DNA of 10,273 nt, taken from contig JAGTAM010000329.1 in assembly GCA_023422485.1 (NCBI GenBank), forward strand, positions 1-10,273. Direction: 5' to 3'. Origin of the DNA: Pseudomonadota bacterium (GTDB lineage Bacteria; Pseudomonadota; Alphaproteobacteria; Rhizobiales; Beijerinckiaceae). Made by a program: the position numbers and the translations under genes. This document shows positions 1 to 5,988 of the stretch, in pieces; within the stretch, counting starts at the first letter, position 1, and each line of letters begins with the position of its first letter. The notes below the pieces were generated by a model. The model was not told where the DNA came from. It saw only the letters and a program-made list of their open reading frames with translations, and made no database searches.

Positions 1-39
1 CTGACGCAATGGGAGCGCGACACCACGCTCGATTGCTGA
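1..39 (+). CDS. C-terminal end of an unidentified upstream gene (partial)
   Basis: Frame 1 is open from the first base to a TGA at 37-39 and reads LTQWERDTTLDC. The run is short, but the residues look like a natural protein tail. A GC-rich hairpin (70-84) lies shortly downstream, as expected after a gene end. Twelve codons are too few to name a family, and the frame could be open by chance. Confidence 0.35.
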   Translation: MTQWERDTTLDC

Positions 40-69
40 GCGGTTCGCCGGCATCCGCCCGATCGTTTG

Positions 70-84
70 GGGCGGGTGCCGCCC
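70..84 (+). terminator. GC-rich hairpin after the upstream gene, possible terminator
   Basis: GGGCGG at 70-75 pairs with CCGCCC at 79-84 around a GTG loop. It sits 31 bases after the TGA at 37-39. There is no T tract, so it is not a classical intrinsic terminator. It may only be part of a GC-rich spacer. Confidence 0.25.
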
Positions 85-224
85 GCGCGCGCCGCGCACG
101 GCGCATGGGTGACCGGACCGGTGCCTCGGATGGAGGACGGAAGCCGTTGCCCTGTCCGGCTCGGCCGGCCTATCGGTCTCTCCCGTTGCCGGCTCGGCGG
201 AGCGAGAGAAGGACCCGATCACCG

Positions 225-734
225 ATGACGTGGCTCGGACGCCTCCTCCTTTCCGTCATCGCCCTGATTCTGGCGATTCCGGCTGGCGCCCTGACGCTCG
301 GCGCCGGAGTGCTCCTCGATCCGACCTTCCGCGATGCGCTGGGCCAACTCGGCCTCGTCGGCCTCTTCGCCGGCCTGTCGGATCTCGCGCAAGGTGTTCC
401 GCCGGACATGGCGGTGATGGCCGTAATCCTCCTCGCCCAGGCCCTCGGCCTCCTGCTGATCCTGCCGCCGACGCTCGCCGCCCTCATGGGCGAGACGCTC
501 GGGCTGCGCTCCCCGTTCTGGTATGGCGGCGCGACGGGACTTCTCACGGCACTCCTGCCCTGGCTTGCCCGCGGCGGCCCGCCGTCGGCCGCTGGCTCGG
601 CGGCAGCGGGCGCGGAGACGCGGCTCGCCGTAATCCTTCTCGTGACGGGCGCTGCCTCTGGCCTCGTCTACTGGCTGATCGCCGGCCGCAGCGCCGGCGC
701 ACGGATGACGCGACCCGGCGCAGGTGCATTTTAG
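225..734 (+). CDS. Hypothetical four-helix membrane protein
   Basis: A 169-residue hydrophobic protein that I cannot assign to a named family. Four membrane segments are visible at about residues 5-30, 61-88, 99-116 and 131-154. A small Ala/Gly/Pro-rich loop lies at 117-130, and a short positively charged tail follows the motif GLVYWLIAGRSAG (146-158). I recall similar endings from small Rhizobiales inner-membrane proteins, but this gives no function. The ATG at 225 is chosen over in-frame starts further upstream because hydrophobic sequence begins there and a purine-rich site (GAGAGAAGGA, 204-213) lies just upstream. Sequence upstream of 225 in the same frame is Arg-rich and does not look like protein. 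The gene appears monocistronic, and the tRNA-Gly follows 112 bases later on the same strand. Confidence 0.7.
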   Translation: MTWLGRLLLSVIALILAIPAGALTLGAGVLLDPTFRDALGQLGLVGLFAGLSDLAQGVPPDMAVMAVILLAQALGLLLILPPTLAALMGETLGLRSPFWYGGATGLLTALLPWLARGGPPSAAGSAAAGAETRLAVILLVTGAASGLVYWLIAGRSAGARMTRPGAGAF

Positions 735-846
735 GGGTGGACAGGCGCCCGCCATCGCTTATGAAAATGGAGTGCTTTCGAAGCCTTGCCGCTCGAGAAG
801 CACGCTCCGGCTCGAGAGCGGGTCACTGCGCCGAGCGCGGCCGGAT

Positions 847-921
847 GCGGGCGTAGTTCAGTGGTAGAACGTCAGCTTCCCAAGCTGAATGTCGTCGGTT
901 CGATCCCGATCGCCCGCTCCA
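847..921 (+). tRNA. tRNA-Gly (anticodon CCC)
   Basis: This is a complete cloverleaf of 75 bases including an encoded CCA (919-921). The acceptor arm GCGGGCG (847-853) pairs with CGCCCGC (911-917), and U918 is the discriminator. The anticodon stem TCAGC/GCTGA encloses the loop TTCCCAA, giving anticodon CCC, which reads GGG codons. The T arm contains GGTTCGATCC. The sequence closely resembles bacterial glycine tRNAs of the CCC class. Genes of this type are common attachment sites for integrating elements, but I see no integrase and no second copy of the 3' end in this window. Confidence 0.96.
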
Positions 922-1512
922 CCAAATCCCCCAGCTTCAACAGTGTGTTGCGTGTTTCCAGGCTCGACGAATCGAGTCTCTTGGTGAACGTCGGGCACGC
1001 AATCGGACACAAGCTCAGTGAGCTTGCGGCTGCCGGGAAGCCCGAAGCTGCGACGGCTCCCACGAAGGACGCGCTCCTTCGCTCAAACGAGGCGGTCGGT
1101 TACGCTCCCGAGATATCATGCGGGACGCTGCGCAGCCTTGAGGCGGCACCGAGCCCGAACCAGACTATCAACAGACGGATGGAGCGGCGGCATAAGCGAG
1201 GTGAGAACGTCTCACCTCCACCTTAGGCCGATGCCCTCCATTGTCGATGCCCGTCGTCAGAAATGAGACCTCCGCGAAGGAAGGGATCCAGGCGGCGCAC
1301 GCTCTGCAACTCGAAGCTTTTCAGTGCCGATTCCATGCCTTTGCAGGGCTGTCTCGCTGATCCGACCGCTAGATCTCGGAGTGGCACAACTCACAGCGGC
1401 CGAAGATTCAAGCTTGGCTGGGGTGCCACTTGTCGCAGCCAACGGCCAAGGGCGCCCCAATCCAAGACGAACTCTGGCGTGGATCGCAATCCATATCTCT
1501 GATGAAGTGACC
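922..1512. other. 591-base stretch without a recognisable gene
   Basis: Between the tRNA and the end of yeiH I find no reading frame with convincing protein character on either strand. Base composition is visibly less GC-rich than in the neighbouring genes. It contains a perfect 9-bp hairpin (1198-1218) and a short palindrome AAGCTCAGTGAGCTT near 1010-1024. A frame at 1324-1569 on the plus strand gives an 81-residue product that runs into the yeiH 3' end and matches nothing I know. The stretch could be decayed DNA next to a tRNA, but no direct repeat or mobile gene remnant proves this. Confidence 0.6.
1198..1218. repeat. Perfect 9-bp inverted repeat (hairpin)
   Basis: GAGGTGAGA (1198-1206) is followed by a three-base loop ACG and its exact complement TCTCACCTC (1210-1218). 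No T run follows on the plus strand. It could be a hairpin in a transcript leaving the tRNA, or a protein-binding dyad. Its role is unknown. Confidence 0.5.
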
Positions 1513-2586
1513 TCAGGTGATGTGAAGGGCGTGAATCAGAACGAGACTTATGACCAGCAGCAGCCCTAGGGAGGCGGTCACGGCCAGCGTGACGCGGCCG
1601 CCGACGCGGGCCAGGATCCGAACGTCCACGCCGAGGCCCAGCGCCGCCATGGAGACTACCGTCAGTAAGCCCGCGAGACGCGTGACCAGGGGCACAATCG
1701 ATTCCGGCACGAGCCCGAGCGAGCGAAATGTGGCGAGCACCAGAAAGCCGATGATGAACCACGGCACCAGCTTGGCAAAGCCGAGCCGCCGCGGGCCCGT
1801 CCTGCCCGTCGAACCGTCGGCCGGCAGATGCGGGGCGATGAGAGCGAAGGCCACGACGACAGGCCCGAGCATCAGCACCCGTACGAGTTTGACGAGCGTG
1901 CCGACCTGTGTGGCGAGCAATCCCACCGGAACGGTGGCGGCGAGAACCTGCGGCACCGCATAGACGGTCAGTCCCGCCAGCACCCCGTATTGGTGCTCGC
2001 TGAGACCCGCCAGCGGCACGAAGAGGGGAAGGCCGAGCACCATCAGGACACCGAGCACGGCCGTGAAGGCGATCGCCGCCGTCACGTCCCGGGCGTCGGC
2101 GCCGATGACGGGGGCGACCGCCGCGATGGCCGAGTTGCCGCAGATGGCGTTACCGGCCGCCACGAGGATCGCCATGCGGGTGGGGAGTCCGAGGCAGCGG
2201 CAGATGCCGTAGCTCGCCGCAATCGTCAGCAGCACCGTTCCGACGATGCCCGTGAGAAGGGCCGCCCCCGACGCCATGATCGCCCCGAGGCTGATCGAGG
2301 CGCCGAGCAGCACGACGGCGACTTCCAGCACCTGCTTGGCCGAGAAGGCTATGCCGGCCCGATAGCGCTCGCCCGGCACCCAAACGGTCCGCAGGGCGAT
2401 GCCGAACAGGATCGCGATGACCAGGGCCTCGATATAGGGGTGGCCGGTCAGATGCTCCTCCACGGCCTGCACGGCGAGCGCCGCCGCCGTGATGGCGAGG
2501 CAAATCAGAAGGCCGGGCAGTAGCGAGGAGGCTTGGCCGACCGACACACCGGACGTCCCACCCTTGGCCGTGGCTTCGGTGCTCAT
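1513..2586 (-). CDS. yeiH: YeiH/UPF0324-family membrane protein (putative sulfate/sulfite exporter)
   Basis: A 357-residue polytopic membrane protein of the Cons_hypoth698 (UPF0324, YeiH) family, which databases label 'putative sulfate exporter'. About ten hydrophobic segments are visible. The family signature NAICGNSAI lies at residues 146-154. Later segments read TVYAVPQVLAAT and VKLVRVLMLGP, and the last helix region contains ALGLGVDVRIL; all resemble conserved family blocks. The ATG at 2586 (MSTEATAK) is chosen because the protein then has normal family length. An in-frame ATG 32 codons upstream (2682) adds a non-membrane sequence rich in Phe and Arg and has no ribosome-binding site. A weak GAGAAG lies about 8 bases before the chosen start. 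The true substrate of the family is poorly defined. Its closeness to a sulfite-producing pathway makes export of inorganic sulfur plausible, but it is not in the sulfolactate operon and has no copy of the operon's palindrome. Confidence 0.9.
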   Translation of the reverse strand: MSTEATAKGGTSGVSVGQASSLLPGLLICLAITAAALAVQAVEEHLTGHPYIEALVIAILFGIALRTVWVPGERYRAGIAFSAKQVLEVAVVLLGASISLGAIMASGAALLTGIVGTVLLTIAASYGICRCLGLPTRMAILVAAGNAICGNSAIAAVAPVIGADARDVTAAIAFTAVLGVLMVLGLPLFVPLAGLSEHQYGVLAGLTVYAVPQVLAATVPVGLLATQVGTLVKLVRVLMLGPVVVAFALIAPHLPADGSTGRTGPRRLGFAKLVPWFIIGFLVLATFRSLGLVPESIVPLVTRLAGLLTVVSMAALGLGVDVRILARVGGRVTLAVTASLGLLLVISLVLIHALHIT

Positions 2587-2721
2587 CGGGCCGGCTTCTC
2601 GGAGTGCGGGAAAAAAGTTCTTTCTCGAACTGCCAAAGGAGAACAGGCCTCTCCATTCCTGCGGAAAATCGAACAGTCGCATCCATTGCTGGAGGTCGTC
2701 GCGAGCGCGATATTTGTTATC

Positions 2722-2973
2722 ATGCGTACGTCCTCCGATCTGTCGCCGTCAGCCTTCGACCCGTTCGGCGAGCCGGTCGATGCGCGTTGCGCCGATGCGG
2801 CCGCACCGGCGAGGCATCAGGCCCGAAACCTCACGGTCGCGGTGTTTTGGAGCTTGGCGCTTCTGCTCGTCGCAGGGCGCATTCTCTTCGCTGCGCAGCC
2901 TGTCGCGCCGGCGACCGCGACCGTCGGCGCACAGGTCCAGGCGCAAGCCCCTGTCACGACCCAGATCCGCTAG
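2722..2973 (+). CDS. Small single-helix membrane protein, unknown function
   Basis: An 83-residue protein that I do not recognise. The N-terminal 35 residues are polar (MRTSSDLSPSAFDPF...). One membrane helix follows at about residues 37-58 (core VAVFWSLALLLVAG), then an Ala/Pro/Gln-rich tail ending in PVTTQIR. This predicts a small inner-membrane protein with a short tail on the other side. Third codon positions are mostly G or C, as in the neighbouring genes, which supports real coding. It is divergent from yeiH with 135 bases between the starts. Its TAG stop overlaps the first bases of the palindromic repeat at 2972. No good ribosome-binding site lies directly before the ATG (GGAGG at 2691-2695 is too far), so the start is uncertain. 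Confidence 0.55.
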   Translation: MRTSSDLSPSAFDPFGEPVDARCADAAAPARHQARNLTVAVFWSLALLLVAGRILFAAQPVAPATATVGAQVQAQAPVTTQIR

Positions 2974-3034
2974 AGCATTGTTTTTGCATCGTCTTTTTCC
3001 GAAAGACGGTGGCTGCCTTTCGGAACGATGCTCT
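2972..3034. repeat. Palindromic interspersed intergenic repeat
   Basis: The element begins AGAGCAT (2972-2978) and ends with the exact complement ATGCTCT (3028-3034). Inside it, CATCGT (2987-2992) pairs with ACGATG (3025-3030), and CCGAAAG (2999-3005) pairs with CTTTCGG (3017-3023) around the loop 3006-3016. AGAGCAT...CCGAAA-type palindromes are widespread dispersed repeats in Rhizobiales genomes; I recall similar ones from Methylobacterium. Here it starts inside the stop codon of the small gene, so it probably also acts as the 3' end of that transcript. The T-rich run 2991-2998 lies inside the hairpin, not after it. Confidence 0.6.
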
Positions 3035-3146
3035 CGAGCAGGCTTGGCCTGAACGGCCCCGGGGATGAACCCCGCCGCCGCAAACCCTGCGCCATCCCGG
3101 ACACCTTCCGGAACGTCCGCTCTCTGAGCCGCCTCACTGGCCCTGA

Positions 3147-3956
3147 TCAGCGCAGGACCGAGAGATAATGGATATCCTGCGTGAGGCAGGTGGAGAGGCG
3201 CCACTCGACCGGCCGCTCCTCCAAATCGACGGCCACGCGGTCGATCTCCAGCGCAGGCGTCCCCGCCGCGACCTGCAGCAGCCCCGCCTCGCGGTCCGCC
3301 AGCGCGACCGCCTTCAGACGCTCGTTCGCGGTCGCGATCGTGATGCCGAAGCGGATCGCGTACAGGCTATAGAGGGTGTTGGGCAGCTCGAGGGCTGCGA
3401 TGCCCGGAAACAGGCTTGCCGGCACGCTGATCGTCTCGCTGACACAGAGACGTCCGTCGATGGAGCGCACACGCTCGATCCGCACCACGCGGGCGGTGCG
3501 CACGAGGTCGAGACGTCCGCGCTCGTCCGCGCTGGCGGTGGCCTCGGTGATGGCCAGCACCTGACTTGTCGGCATGCCGGTGCCGTCGCCGTCCGGCCGC
3601 ATCTTGAAGAAGCGGAAGACGCTCTGCTTGTCGTCGTGGTCGGCCACGAAGGTGCCGCGGCCCTGGCGGCGCACCAGCAGGCTGTCGGCCGTGAGGGCAT
3701 CGAGCGCCTTGCGCACCGTGCCCTGGCTAACCCCGAGCTCGGCGGCCAGCTGTCCCTCGCTCGGCAGGATCTGTCCGGGTTGCCAGACGGCATCGGCGAG
3801 GCGCTTCAGCAGCGTGTCGTAGACCTGCCGGTAGAGCGGCCGAAAGCCGACCGCATTGCCACGCCCGGATCCCGCCTGCCCGTCCCCTGAACGTTCCATC
3901 TCGTGACGACGCTGAGCCCTACCTGCGGGTAGAGCGTCGAAGGATGTGTCCAGCAC
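3147..3956 (-). CDS. suyR: GntR-family (HutC/UTRA) transcriptional regulator, likely SuyR of the sulfolactate operon
   Basis: A 269-residue regulator. An N-terminal GntR winged helix spans about residues 40-105: PLYRQVYDTLLKRL, then LPSEGQLAAELGVSQGTVRKAL as the helix-turn-helix and RRQGRGTFV as the wing. A C-terminal UTRA ligand-binding domain (about 115-265) places it in the HutC subgroup. Such proteins usually repress a pathway until a pathway metabolite binds. It follows comC on the same strand after 74 bases, so it is probably transcribed with, or just behind, the catabolic genes. The likely operators are the twin palindromes in front of suyA and suyZ. I choose the GTG at 3956 because AGGAGGGAG lies directly upstream. 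Alternatives are the ATG at 3899 (250 residues, weak ribosome site) and a TTG at 3998. The effector (sulfolactate or sulfopyruvate) is inferred from context only. Confidence 0.88.
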   Translation of the reverse strand: MLDTSFDALPAGRAQRRHEMERSGDGQAGSGRGNAVGFRPLYRQVYDTLLKRLADAVWQPGQILPSEGQLAAELGVSQGTVRKALDALTADSLLVRRQGRGTFVADHDDKQSVFRFFKMRPDGDGTGMPTSQVLAITEATASADERGRLDLVRTARVVRIERVRSIDGRLCVSETISVPASLFPGIAALELPNTLYSLYAIRFGITIATANERLKAVALADREAGLLQVAAGTPALEIDRVAVDLEERPVEWRLSTCLTQDIHYLSVLR

Positions 3957-4030
3957 CTCTCCCTCCTCTGACTTACGTCGGCCTGTTGATCGGAGCAATC
4001 AAAGGTTTCTCCTCCGCACAGGCGATCGCT

Positions 4031-5020
4031 TCACAACGCCCGGATCTCGGAGAGCAGGGCCTCCGGAAGGTCCAGGCCCTCCGTGGCGGCCCGTTGGCGC
4101 AGCGCGAGGCGACGGACGCCCGGAAGCCGGGCCCCCTCCTGCGCCTCGATGGAAGCGGCGAGCGCGGCGAAGCGCTCCGGGGCATCCGGACTGAGGGCAG
4201 CCGCATCGAGGGCCAGGATGAGCTGGCCCGTGCCCGGCGGGTCTCCCTCGGCATCGAGGAAGGACGAGGCCTCACCGGCAAAGCGCGCGCCGACGAGGCC
4301 GGCGGCGAGCAGTTCCACCATCAGCGCGAGCGCCGTGCCCTTGGCATCGCCGAGCGGCACCATCGTGCCTGCGAGCGCGGTCTTCGCGTCGGTGGTCGGG
4401 CGTCCCTCCACGTCGAGAGCCCAGCCTTCGGGGATCGTCTCGCCGCGCTTGGCCGCGCCGACGATGTTAGCGCGCGCCACCTTCGACAGGGCGAGGTCGA
4501 CGACGATGGGCGGCCGGCCCGGCAGCGGGCAGGCGAAGGCGAGCGGGTTGGTGCCGAACACGGCGCGGGCCCCGCCCCAAGGCGCCATCGCGGCCGGTGT
4601 ATTGGCAAAGAGGAGAGCGACGCAGCCGCTCTCGGCCAGCGCCTCGACCGGTCGGCCCGCCGCGCCGCAATGGTGCGAGCGGCGGATGCCGGCCGCGGCA
4701 ACGCCCTGCCGGCGGGCCATGTCCGGCAAAGCCTCCAGCGCCCGATCGAGGGCCGGATAGGCGAAGCCGTGCGCGGCATCGACGGCGAGCAGGCCCGGCC
4801 GCGGATGCTCCAGGCGCGGCAGCGCGTCGCCCACGACCTTGCCGGCGCGCACCTGCGCACCGTAGGGCGCCACCCGCGACAGGCCGTGGCCCTTCAGCCC
4901 GTCCGCCTCGGCACCGACCAGGGCGCGGGCGACGCTCGCCGCGGCGGCTTCCGCCGTACCGCAGCGGATGAGGGCGTCGGCGGCGAGGGCCTCCGCCTCC
5001 GCGAGGGAAACCATCGGCAT
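4031..5020 (-). CDS. comC: (R)-sulfolactate dehydrogenase (LDH2/MDH2 family)
   Basis: A 329-residue member of the malate/L-lactate dehydrogenase-2 family (Ldh_2), cytoplasmic and NAD(P)H-dependent. Family landmarks are GHGLSR (44-49), RRSHHCG with the catalytic-type histidine (113-119), FGTNPLAFA (155-163), DLALSKVARANI (175-186) and GDAKGTALALMVELLAAGL (224-242). In sulfolactate degraders ComC reduces 3-sulfopyruvate to (R)-sulfolactate, the isomer cleaved by SuyAB. Together with SlcC it interconverts the enantiomers. Placement right after an SlcC-type dehydrogenase and with suyAB supports this job over a general malate or ureidoglycolate dehydrogenase. The ATG at 5020 is 4 bases after the slcC stop, with GGAGAG as ribosome site inside the end of slcC, so translation is probably coupled. 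An ATG two codons later (5014) is also possible. Confidence 0.87.
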   Translation of the reverse strand: MPMVSLAEAEALAADALIRCGTAEAAAASVARALVGAEADGLKGHGLSRVAPYGAQVRAGKVVGDALPRLEHPRPGLLAVDAAHGFAYPALDRALEALPDMARRQGVAAAGIRRSHHCGAAGRPVEALAESGCVALLFANTPAAMAPWGGARAVFGTNPLAFACPLPGRPPIVVDLALSKVARANIVGAAKRGETIPEGWALDVEGRPTTDAKTALAGTMVPLGDAKGTALALMVELLAAGLVGARFAGEASSFLDAEGDPPGTGQLILALDAAALSPDAPERFAALAASIEAQEGARLPGVRRLALRQRAATEGLDLPEALLSEIRAL

Positions 5021-5024
5021 GGGA

Positions 5025-5966
5025 TCAGCTCTCCGTAAGGTGGCGGCGCACGGCCCGCGCCGTTACGGCGGAGACGCGGACGTTCGATTCCTGCGTCACC
5101 CCTGCGATATGCGGGGTTAGGATCAGGTTCGGAACGTCGGCGAAGACGGCACCGGCCTGTCCATCCAAGGGCTCGCGCGCGAAGACATCGAGCGCCGCGC
5201 CGCCGAGATGGCCGGAGCGCAGGGCCGCCGCGACCGCGGCTTCGTCGACGATACCCCCGCGGGCCGCGTTGATCAGCACCGCGCCCCGGGGCATCCGGGC
5301 GATCGCCTCCGCATCGATGAGGCCGCGTGTCCCCTCGGTCAGCGGAACGTGCAACGAGAGCACATCGCTGCCCGCGATCAGCGCATCGAGGGCGATGGGC
5401 TCGACCGGGCCGTGGGCCGGCCTCCAGGCCGGATCCTGGGGCGCGAGAAAGGGATCGTGCGCGGTGATCGACATGCCGAGTGCGGCGGCGCGGCGGGCGG
5501 TCTCGCGGGCGATCGCACCGAAGCCGACGAGGCCGAGGCGCTTGCCGGCGATCTCCCTGCCCATCAGAGCGTTCCGCGGCCAAGTGCCGGCTGCGACGGC
5601 AGCGCTCGCGCCGTAGGCTCCGCGCAGGAGCAGCATGGCGCATGCCACGACGTATTCGGCAACGGCCCCGTCATTGGCCCCCGTGGCCGGGTAGACGGCG
5701 ATGCCGTGGGTGCGGCAGGCCTCGACGTCGATATTGTCGAGGCCGACGCCGAGGCGTCCGACCACCTTGAGGTCGGGAGCGCTCGCGAGCAGATCCCCGC
5801 GCACCTGCGTCCGGTTTCGCACGATCAGCCCGTCGGCGCCCGCCAGCGCGGCCGCCAGCGCATCGGGACGGTCGACGAGGTTAGGGTCGTACAGAACCTC
5901 GAAGCCGGAGAGTTCGGCGGCGATGGCCGCCTCGTCCATGAACTCGCTGATGACGACTTTCGGCAT
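5025..5966 (-). CDS. slcC: (S)-sulfolactate dehydrogenase (D-2-hydroxyacid dehydrogenase family)
   Basis: A 313-residue member of the phosphoglycerate/D-2-hydroxyacid dehydrogenase family. The substrate-domain block GRLGVGLDNID lies at 70-80. The dinucleotide-binding loop VGFGAIA (147-153) follows GKRLGL. The catalytic triad is complete: Arg236 in NAARGGIVDE, Glu265 in FAREPLDG and His286 in LTPHIAGV. SlcC of Chromohalobacter belongs to this family and oxidises (S)-sulfolactate to 3-sulfopyruvate with NAD+. Without the operon context one would call this protein only a phosphoglycerate-dehydrogenase-like enzyme. The neighbouring comC and suyAB make the sulfolactate role likely. The protein has no ACT-type regulatory domain, which argues against a serine-biosynthesis enzyme. 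The ATG at 5966 has GGAG upstream (GGAGAAAACCAACC) and follows the transporter stop by 22 bases. Confidence 0.87.
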   Translation of the reverse strand: MPKVVISEFMDEAAIAAELSGFEVLYDPNLVDRPDALAAALAGADGLIVRNRTQVRGDLLASAPDLKVVGRLGVGLDNIDVEACRTHGIAVYPATGANDGAVAEYVVACAMLLLRGAYGASAAVAAGTWPRNALMGREIAGKRLGLVGFGAIARETARRAAALGMSITAHDPFLAPQDPAWRPAHGPVEPIALDALIAGSDVLSLHVPLTEGTRGLIDAEAIARMPRGAVLINAARGGIVDEAAVAAALRSGHLGGAALDVFAREPLDGQAGAVFADVPNLILTPHIAGVTQESNVRVSAVTARAVRRHLTES

Positions 5967-5988
5967 GGTTGGTTTTCTCCGCTGGGCT

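Noticed and set aside
786..840. CTCGAGA occurring twice before the tRNA
   Set aside because: A 7-base repetition in GC-rich spacer is easily due to chance, and no promoter elements align with it.
872..1063. Minus-strand frame of 63 codons ending ERAIGIEPTTFSLGS
   Set aside because: The IGIEPTTFSLGS tail is the antisense translation of a tRNA and is a classic spurious protein in databases.
786..1226. Plus-strand frame of 146 codons across the tRNA, containing RSSVVERQLPKLN
   Set aside because: This peptide is the direct translation of the tRNA-Gly sequence, a well-known false annotation; the rest of the frame has no protein character.
1324..1569. 81-codon plus-strand frame with a stretch LDLGVAQLTAAEDSSLAGVP, faintly like LysR effector domains
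   Set aside because: The similarity is a few residues only, the frame overlaps the yeiH 3' end, and no helix-turn-helix part is present upstream; not enough to call a pseudogene.
3060..3074. Small hairpin CGGGG/CCCCG downstream of the regulator gene
   Set aside because: A 5-bp stem with no T run, 73 bases past the stop; too weak to call a terminator in GC-rich DNA.
3944..5038. 364-codon plus-strand frame antisense to comC
   Set aside because: It is Arg/Gly/Glu/His-rich shadow sequence, and the opposite strand encodes a clear Ldh_2 enzyme.
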